Assembly: GCA_016707005.1 (NCBI GenBank)
Contig: JADJIQ010000002.1
Span: forward strand, 186,001-250,000
Direction: 5' to 3'
Source: Ignavibacteria bacterium
GTDB lineage: Bacteria > Bacteroidota > Ignavibacteria > Kapaibacteriales > Kapaibacteriaceae
Length of the DNA stretch: 64,000 nt
Part shown: piece after piece, positions 58,417 to 64,000 of the stretch
How the letters are laid out: every line of letters starts with the position of its first letter
Numbering within the stretch: the stretch's first letter is position 1
Program-made: the position numbers and the translations under genes
Notes under the pieces: model-generated
The model's input: the letters and a program-made list of their open reading frames with translations, nothing else
Database searches by the model: none
Told to the model about the DNA's origin: nothing

Positions 58417-60906
58417 TCACTCTACCGTTTCGCCGCGAACACGGGCACCTAATGCCTGCTTCGCTGCGTTGATGATGGATTCCACTGCACTGTCTACATC
58501 GGCATCGACCAACGTCCGCTCGTCAGACCGGAAGGTCATCCCGATCCCGATGCTCTTCACCCCTTCTCCCATGGCCTTATCTCGGTACACGTCAAACACT
58601 CCAACATCCCTGAGGAGTAGGGGGCTTGCTGTACGTACTACATCAATGATCCGTCCGGCAGAGAGATCGTCTTGAACGATCAAGGCTAGGTCTCTCCTCA
58701 CCGACGGGAATTGTCCAACGGCACGGTACTTGGGCTGCACGATCGGCACTGCTCGCAGGTCGATCACCGCCGCTGACACTGTCCGCTCGATATCGTGCTT
58801 CATCGCAAGCTCCGGACTCACCTCGCCGGCATACCCAATCACTACCCCACCAAGACGCAGCTCCACAACGTTATCGGTGAAGTAAGGGCGAGGCCCCGCC
58901 TCGCCCGTTTCACGGATGGACACATCAATAGGGATGCTCTCGATCTTCGGTGCCAGCACATGCAGCTCCCCTACCAGATCATAGAGATCAAGGGTACGGG
59001 GCTTATCACTCCAATGCGGATCGGTCTGTCCAACGAGCATCAGCGTGAGCACTTCTTGTTGCTGCACACCGAATTCAGTGTTGGTGTTCTTCGTGAATTG
59101 TGAGCCGATCTCCATCAACCGCACGGTCTGTTGTCCGTGACGGAGATTGCGCGATGCCACGCGAAGCAATGATGGGATCACCGACGACCGCAAGGCGGAG
59201 AAGTCGCGTCCAAGGGCATTCTTTAGCGTGACCTGGTCAGCCCCTTCATCGGGACCGGTGAGGACGTTGGTCACACAGTCATAATACCCACGTGCAACCA
59301 ACATCGTACGCACTTGATCGCGCAGACGTCTGCCATGTGCGCCGCCGGCGCGCAGGTGCGATGGCATACGTGCGGTATCGAGCGCGACGTAGGCCATGGT
59401 GCTCGACGGGATGTTGTCGATCCCATAGAGTCTCATCACTTCTTCGGCAAGATCCGCTTCGATGGTGATATCTGCCCGCCATGTAGGGGGGATGAAACGT
59501 GCCTCGACCCTCCCTTCGGCAGGGCAGGCTTCGCTCGGCATGACGGGAAGGCACCCTACACCCACGAGCATACGTGTGATCGTTTCATCATTCATCGTGA
59601 TATCAATGAGTGATCTGATATGATCATAGGAGATCGAGATCGGTTCTCGTTCCGGAGGTGGAGCGCCAACTTCGATGCGGGGTCCGGGAGAGCCCCCTGC
59701 CAACTCACACAACAGCTGAACGGCACGATCGGCAGCGGTGCGAACACCGGCCGGATCTACGCCACGCTCAAAGCGGTATGAGGCATCGGTGCTCAGTCCA
59801 TGGGACTTGGCAGTGCGACGGATGGACGACGGATCGAAGTAGGCGGACTCGATCACCACGGCTGTGGTGGAGTCATCTACTTCCGTGTTCTGTCCGCCCA
59901 TCACACCGGCAATAGCAGCCGGACGTTGTCCATCGCAGATCATGAGCATCGATGGAGTGAGTGTGCGTTCCTTGCCATCGAGGGTGATGAACGTTGTTTC
60001 GTTCGCTGCAGCCCGTCGAACAACGATCGTGTTGTCCGTGATCTTCGTTGCGTCAAATGCATGAAGGGGCTGCCCCATCTCCATGTTGACGTAGTTCGTT
60101 ACATCCACAATCACGTTACGAGGTCGGAGTCCAAGGGAGGTAAGACGATCCTTTAGCCACTGCGGACTCTCGATCGGACGCACATTCGTAACCACATGTC
60201 CGATATAGTGCGGACAGAGGTCCGGATCTTCTACGCGGATGGTGAGAGGTACGTCACCTCGAGCGGAGTCGAGAGGGCGAGCCTCGATCCTCCCTTCGGC
60301 AGGACAGGCTTCGCTCGGCATGACGTTTGGATCGATATGGACAGCAATGTAGGCGGCGAGATCTCTCGCGATCCCCACGTGTGACAAGCAATCCGCCCTA
60401 TTCGGCGTGATCGCCACGTCATAGACCACATCATCGATACCAAGTGCAGAGGCAAGGGGCGTTCCCGGCGGTGCGTCGGTAGACAGCACCCAGATACCAT
60501 CGTGGTCTTCGCCCAGGCCAAGTTCTGCTTGGGAGCAGATCATCCCTTCCGACGTAACCCCGCGAAGAGGTCGAGATTCAATGATGAAGTCGGCCGTAGG
60601 AACCTTTGCCCCCACCAGTGCAACCGGCACGGTTTGTCCGGCAGCAACATTGGGCGCACCACACACAATGGTTCGGGGAGTGCCATCACCCACATCCACC
60701 GTACAGACCGACAGTTTATCCGCCTTTGGGTGTTTCTCTTTTGTGAGCACGTGGCCTACGACAAAACCACGGAGCGTGGCAGCCATATTCTGAATGTCTT
60801 CCACTTCCAGACCCAGGTCAGTAAGGACAGACGAAACCCTTTCCGGGCTCCACATTGCAGGGTCCAGCGTAACGAATTCTTCAAGCCAACGTTGCGATAT
60901 CTTCAT
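58417..60906 (-). CDS. pheT: Phenylalanyl-tRNA synthetase beta chain, with two in-frame repeat inserts
   Basis: 829 residues. tRNA-binding domain (about 40-150, VGHVLTKEKHPKADKLSVCTVDVG), B3/B4 editing (GVMGGQNTEVDDSTTAVVIESAYFDPSSIRRTAK), B5, core, and the FDX-ACB end (FPSVRRDLALIVQDDL). It pairs with PheS to charge tRNA-Phe; pheS is not in the window. Two inserts are translated copies of the dispersed element: residues about 195-218 (MPSEACPAEGRIEARPLDSA) and 455-469 (MPSEACPAEGRVEAR). Both keep the frame. The gene is otherwise intact, so the inserts must be tolerated. Confidence 0.95.
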   Translation of the reverse strand: MKISQRWLEEFVTLDPAMWSPERVSSVLTDLGLEVEDIQNMAATLRGFVVGHVLTKEKHPKADKLSVCTVDVGDGTPRTIVCGAPNVAAGQTVPVALVGAKVPTADFIIESRPLRGVTSEGMICSQAELGLGEDHDGIWVLSTDAPPGTPLASALGIDDVVYDVAITPNRADCLSHVGIARDLAAYIAVHIDPNVMPSEACPAEGRIEARPLDSARGDVPLTIRVEDPDLCPHYIGHVVTNVRPIESPQWLKDRLTSLGLRPRNVIVDVTNYVNMEMGQPLHAFDATKITDNTIVVRRAAANETTFITLDGKERTLTPSMLMICDGQRPAAIAGVMGGQNTEVDDSTTAVVIESAYFDPSSIRRTAKSHGLSTDASYRFERGVDPAGVRTAADRAVQLLCELAGGSPGPRIEVGAPPPEREPISISYDHIRSLIDITMNDETITRMLVGVGCLPVMPSEACPAEGRVEARFIPPTWRADITIEADLAEEVMRLYGIDNIPSSTMAYVALDTARMPSHLRAGGAHGRRLRDQVRTMLVARGYYDCVTNVLTGPDEGADQVTLKNALGRDFSALRSSVIPSLLRVASRNLRHGQQTVRLMEIGSQFTKNTNTEFGVQQQEVLTLMLVGQTDPHWSDKPRTLDLYDLVGELHVLAPKIESIPIDVSIRETGEAGPRPYFTDNVVELRLGGVVIGYAGEVSPELAMKHDIERTVSAAVIDLRAVPIVQPKYRAVGQFPSVRRDLALIVQDDLSAGRIIDVVRTASPLLLRDVGVFDVYRDKAMGEGVKSIGIGMTFRSDERTLVDADVDSAVESIINAAKQALGARVRGETVE
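59501..59544 (-). repeat. Dispersed element, long form, inside pheT
   Basis: 44 bp, GTCATGCCGAGCG through CTGCCGAAGGGAGG to TCGAGGC on the minus strand, translated as MPSEACPAEGRVEA in the B5 part of PheT. It is nearly the same as the intergenic copy at 38543-38586. Confidence 0.93.
60253..60324 (-). repeat. Dispersed element, long plus short form, inside pheT
   Basis: A long copy (60281-60324) directly followed by a short copy (60253-60277). The 72 bp are 24 codons and keep the frame, coding MPSEACPAEGRIEARPLDSARGD. They lie between the N-terminal RNA-binding domain and the editing domain. Confidence 0.93.
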
Positions 60907-60983
60907 CTAACCCAGATTCTCCTAAGACAAGGAGCAAAGATATATCTGTCAAGGGGCTAGGCGTGTCCGTAGTTATGCACAAT

Positions 60984-61123
60984 GAATAGCGAATAGCGAA
61001 TAGCGAATAGCGAATAGCGACTAGAGAATAGCGAATAGCGAATAGAGAATAGCGAATAGAGAACAGCGAATAGCGAATAGCGAATGTCATAACTGTCATA
61101 ACGTCATAACTGTCATAACCTCT
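60984..61123. repeat. GAATAGC array joined to GTCATAAC array
   Basis: About thirteen GAATAGC units (some GAATAGA or GACTAGA) at 60984-61084 run into GTCATAACT/GTCATAACG units at 61086-61122. The join of two unit types at one place shows that arrays grow or combine. They lie between the pheT start and the stop of the next gene on the same strand. Confidence 0.95.
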
Positions 61124-61125
61124 TG

Positions 61126-62184
61126 CTACCACATTGGGATTGCGTACGTAAGTCCAAACGCCGTGCTTTCCCAGGCAGGGATGATCACAACGGAGACCGA
61201 TCCGAGGTGGGTATCCACCACGATTCTTGGTGAGAGAACGGGGGTAAGGACTGGCCCGGATTGAGCGTGAGCGGCAAGGAGGCCGCCAAAGAGTCCGATC
61301 TTGAGGAATTCCGAGGCAAAGAACTCGGGTGCAATGGTGAAGAGAATGCCCCCACCGGCATAGACTGCCAAGTCCGACATGGAATATTGGTAGCCCCCTG
61401 CCTCAACAAACCACGGGTTTCGGTCTGATGAGAGGCGATATTGAGAAAAGAAACCGGGGTTGAATTCATTGTAGGTGTCCGGTTCAAACGGATGAATGGA
61501 GCCGATACTTGCTCCAACGAACCACTGCTTACGATGTCCGCCGGGGCGCAGGGGATCGATCATGGCTGAGTCAAAGGGGCTAAACCCAACGCCCAATCGG
61601 CACCACGTTTGGGGTCCGGCAAACACAGCTCTATAGCTTTTTGCAGGGGGCTCATTTTCCACCATGGGCCGTGTGGACTCTATATGATCGTACCCCGCGC
61701 CGAGGTGCAGACTCCATTGGTCAGTAAGCTTGTAGGAGAGATCAAGCATAGCGCCAAACGTCCAGGTTGGATTAGCATAGGAGACCACAACAGTATCAAA
61801 CTCATAATCGAGCTCGCTGCGTCGGTGAGTGATGTTTGCACCACCGATCGTTCCCAGGATAGAGAGACGTGTGCGGTCAAGGGTAAACGTCCAGCCAAGA
61901 ACCCCCGTTAATGTTGTCAGCGTTGACGCCCCATCCACCTCTTCAAACACCCACCCACTTGCGCCCGTGTTAGACTCCACGCGTGTGGGTATGGCAAGAG
62001 ACGATGCTATGCGAAACCCAACAGTTGGACCATTCAAGCTCCAATACACTTCACTTCCCAGTTGTGCGTTGAGAGATTCGTTTGTGGTGCTTGCTCCGCC
62101 CCCTATCACAAGTGTTGGTTGTGCATAGATGGCAGTTGAACTAACAAGCAGTAGTATTGAGCAGAGGGTTATCGTATGCTTCAT
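61126..62184 (-). CDS. Outer-membrane beta-barrel protein
   Basis: 352 residues from the ATG at 62184 (MKHTITLCSILLLVSSTAIYAQ, signal peptide). Strands such as GPTVGFRIASSLAIP, TLTGVLGWTFTLDRTRLSILGTIGGANI, WTFGAMLDLSYKLTDQWSLHLGAGYDHI and IIPAWESTAFGLTYAIPMW end in an aromatic. It resembles large porin-type barrels without a name. Its start overlaps that of the divergent lipoprotein gene by 9 bp, so the two leaders must cross. Confidence 0.68.
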   Translation of the reverse strand: MKHTITLCSILLLVSSTAIYAQPTLVIGGGASTTNESLNAQLGSEVYWSLNGPTVGFRIASSLAIPTRVESNTGASGWVFEEVDGASTLTTLTGVLGWTFTLDRTRLSILGTIGGANITHRRSELDYEFDTVVVSYANPTWTFGAMLDLSYKLTDQWSLHLGAGYDHIESTRPMVENEPPAKSYRAVFAGPQTWCRLGVGFSPFDSAMIDPLRPGGHRKQWFVGASIGSIHPFEPDTYNEFNPGFFSQYRLSSDRNPWFVEAGGYQYSMSDLAVYAGGGILFTIAPEFFASEFLKIGLFGGLLAAHAQSGPVLTPVLSPRIVVDTHLGSVSVVIIPAWESTAFGLTYAIPMW

Positions 62185-62949
62185 GGTGATTTCCGACGCA
62201 ATCTCGTCACAATGCTTGTATTGGCATGTGCAGTTTCTGCATGTGGTCCACTCGCCACCGGACCACTCCAAACAGGCGGGTATGCAGACCGTATCGAACT
62301 TCGCAATTATGCAGAGAGAGCAAGGGGCTACTCACTCAATGATGATGAGCCACTTGATGGGTTGATAGTGATTGGTAGTCAGCATGCATACTCCGACGGC
62401 TCTTTTCTGAGTTGGATCGATGTTGGAATGGTCAACGATAAGGGATTCATCCAGCCAGTATCGGCACGACTACAAAACAATTCGTATAGCCTGTTTCGTC
62501 GAAGCGGTTCTGGCACAGTTTCGTTTGTTGGAGTTATAGACATCAATCAGCCGAGGAACTCATTGTTGATGTGGTGGGGGTCGGACACTGTGGAGCTGCA
62601 ATGGAATCAGATCTTGGAGTCGGATATTGGGAACCTAACACCAACGTTCTTTCAATCGCCCGACACAAGCCGTCCGCTCAGTCTTGCTATGTCGGGTAGG
62701 AAGGTAGACAGCGTAGAGCTATTCTATATAGACATCCTCAATGACCGCGACATATCCCCCATCCGCTATGCTTCACTCCACCCCGATACCGACCCCTTCA
62801 TCTTCTCCAACGAGAATTTTCCCGACGTACTCCCACTAAGAACCCACATCGTGCTAACACGATCCTACTACCACGTGATCATTGCCCCCAACGGCAAACG
62901 TATAGGAGTGCTTCAGGACGTTGACCATATGTTTACGATAGAGTGGTAA
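62176..62949 (+). CDS. Lipoprotein, unknown
   Basis: 257 residues. Signal with lipobox ACAVSAC (Cys about 23). The mature part is beta-rich (LIVIGSQHAYSDGSFLSWIDVGMVNDKGFIQP), no family recognised. Base composition is more AT-rich than the core. It is followed by initiator tRNA 43 bp later. Confidence 0.6.
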   Translation: MLHGDFRRNLVTMLVLACAVSACGPLATGPLQTGGYADRIELRNYAERARGYSLNDDEPLDGLIVIGSQHAYSDGSFLSWIDVGMVNDKGFIQPVSARLQNNSYSLFRRSGSGTVSFVGVIDINQPRNSLLMWWGSDTVELQWNQILESDIGNLTPTFFQSPDTSRPLSLAMSGRKVDSVELFYIDILNDRDISPIRYASLHPDTDPFIFSNENFPDVLPLRTHIVLTRSYYHVIIAPNGKRIGVLQDVDHMFTIEW

Positions 62950-62992
62950 TTGCCGATAATTCGAATAATCTTCGTATACTTGTAATCCTCAT

Positions 62993-63065
<73 letters not shown>

Positions 63066-63079
63066 CTCCCAGAAAACTT

Positions 63080-63113
63080 AAGCCCTTGTAACTCATGTTG
63101 TTACGAGGGCTTT
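63080..63113 (+). terminator. Terminator after tRNA-fMet
   Basis: AAGCCCTTGTAAC and GTTACGAGGGCTT form a 13-bp stem (one G-T) with a 7-base loop, followed by TTGCTTTT. The stem's GTTACGAGG also looks like a unit of the GTTACGG repeat. Confidence 0.92.
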
Positions 63114-63162
63114 TGCTTTTCAGGTGACGGTACAGGTGACGGTTTTTAACTTCATGTCTTAG

Positions 63163-64000
63163 TTTCTCGCTTGGAGTTACCAAGTATCACGTTCTACCAT
63201 TGAAGGGTGTTTGACTTGTCATCATCAATATGCGTTCACATCCGAGCAAGCAACGTTTATCAATGAGTTTGCCCCTGCCCTTCCCAAACGTTGGGCGTAC
63301 AATATTGAAATCCTGATTACTCAAGCAAGCACAGTCATCGATATAGAGAAAATTTATGAAGTGCTACTTGCCAGCAAATCAAAGGTATTACGAGGGTTGA
63401 TTAACTTTCCTGAGATACATTCGCTTGGGCAATACATTGATCATTCAGGATCCGCATTGGTAATCACATCCCAGCACGATGGTGAGGGAATGGTAGTTCG
63501 CCACCTTGATTTCGTTGGCAGTTCGCCGCGCGACTGGGTACTAAGCGCTGTAAAAAATGCCGAGACAATTCTGGAGCTTATCGAAAGGCTCGTGGTTATT
63601 TGCCAGAGTGAAACCGATGCCATACGATCGGACGATGTAGAAAGACGGCACAAACTGGTGCCACCACTCGATGTTCAGAATCCAATAGCAGACATCATCC
63701 GGCCACACGTGGATATGTATTTCAGAAATATGTCGGCGGAGCAAGTAGTTGCAGTCTTTCAAGAGCGCAAGGGAACACTAACGATGCATGCCGAATCCAT
63801 ACTGACGATTGCGTGTATCCTGGAGGCAATTCGGGAGGGTCTTGATTTATCAACAAAAGATATTTCATCAGTTAAAGTATCGGATCTCTTGAATCGTGAA
63901 GTTCCATGGACAAGTACAAATGGCACAAACAAACTTGCGGCAAACATTAGAACTGCGCGACAGGAAAGTGAGAGGAATGCAGCTCAACTCGCCATGCATA
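63163..64000 (+). CDS. Unrecognised open frame leaving the window
   Basis: After a stop at 63160 the frame is open to the right edge (about 279 codons). The start cannot be fixed: a TTG at 63211 with GAAGGG close before it, or a GTG/ATG within, are candidates. The translation has a normal mix of residues (FAPALPKRWAYNIEILITQ, IADIIRPHVDMYFRNM, ILEAIREGLDLSTKDISSVKVSDLLN) and helix-rich character. No family recognised. It directly follows an initiator tRNA and has AT-richer codon use, so it may belong to a tRNA-linked island. A 10-bp direct repeat CAGGTGACGG lies at 63121 and 63134. Confidence 0.5.

Noticed and set aside
60984..61123. Coding frame of about 80 codons on the minus strand through the GAATAGC array
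   Set aside because: The translation is a repeated FAIRYSL peptide caused by the 7-bp period; it is not a gene.

Overview
The window looks like a chromosomal piece of a Gram-negative, free-living member of the Bacteroidota/Chlorobiota assemblage, most like the Kapabacteria/Ignavibacteria side. This rests on an lpxC-fabZ fusion gene, several secreted proteins ending in a type IX secretion (T9SS) type A sorting domain, a GWxTD-domain protein, a two-copy OmpH/Skp locus beside bamA, RNase Y next to zapA, and a roughly 50-55% GC core with very tight operons (many ATGA stop/start overlaps). The species assignment is inference, because no rRNA is present.

Layout. 1-5.7 kb: mutL (cut by the left edge), a CrtC-like hydratase, a membrane glycosyltransferase, a GWxTD protein and ruvX. 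5.7-11 kb: a membrane histidine kinase, ispF, xseA-xseB and a formylglycine-generating enzyme. 11-14 kb: outer-membrane proteins and a frameshifted lipoprotein. 13.8-15.5 kb: plsY-gpsA (phospholipid synthesis). 15.6-18.6 kb: a half-length ClpB and a VWA-OmpA-SPOR protein. 18.7-23.9 kb: trxB, queG, an alpha/beta hydrolase, a glycosyltransferase, a HAD phosphatase and a VOC protein. 24-27.7 kb: an OmpA-family porin, ychF and a lipoprotein. 27.8-34 kb: two VIT-VWA T9SS proteins and a TPR-LuxR regulator. 34-38.5 kb: an AT-richer island bounded by an 83-bp direct repeat copied from the 3' end of that regulator. 38.7-49.1 kb: a T9SS protein, then an envelope-biogenesis operon running leftward (uppS-bamA-ompH-methyltransferase-ompH-lpxD-lpxC/fabZ-lpxA-omp). 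49.2-53.2 kb: an HU-like protein, a TPR protein, a 31-residue bS22-like ribosomal protein, a DMT transporter, a SUKH-like protein and a zeta-toxin-like kinase. 53.2-60.9 kb: fhs, rny, a structured intergenic region, zapA, a coiled-coil protein and pheT. 61-64 kb: an outer-membrane protein, a lipoprotein, initiator tRNA with its terminator, and an unrecognised open frame leaving the window.

Three layers of sequence structure lie on top of the genes. (1) Intergenic arrays of 7-9 bp tandem repeats (ACTAGTT, GAATAGC, GTTACGG, GTCATAA and others), often facing each other at convergent gene ends and sometimes supplying stop or start codons. (2) A dispersed 23-44 bp element (short and long forms) found between genes, four times in tandem at 52.2 kb, and twice in frame inside pheT. 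(3) An octamer, ARGGGGCK, seen by eye about 75 times in both orientations, many times more than chance, yet absent from the 34-38.4 kb island. That absence, the direct repeat and the base composition agree that the island is foreign. No phage, IS transposase, CRISPR array or integrase was recognised.
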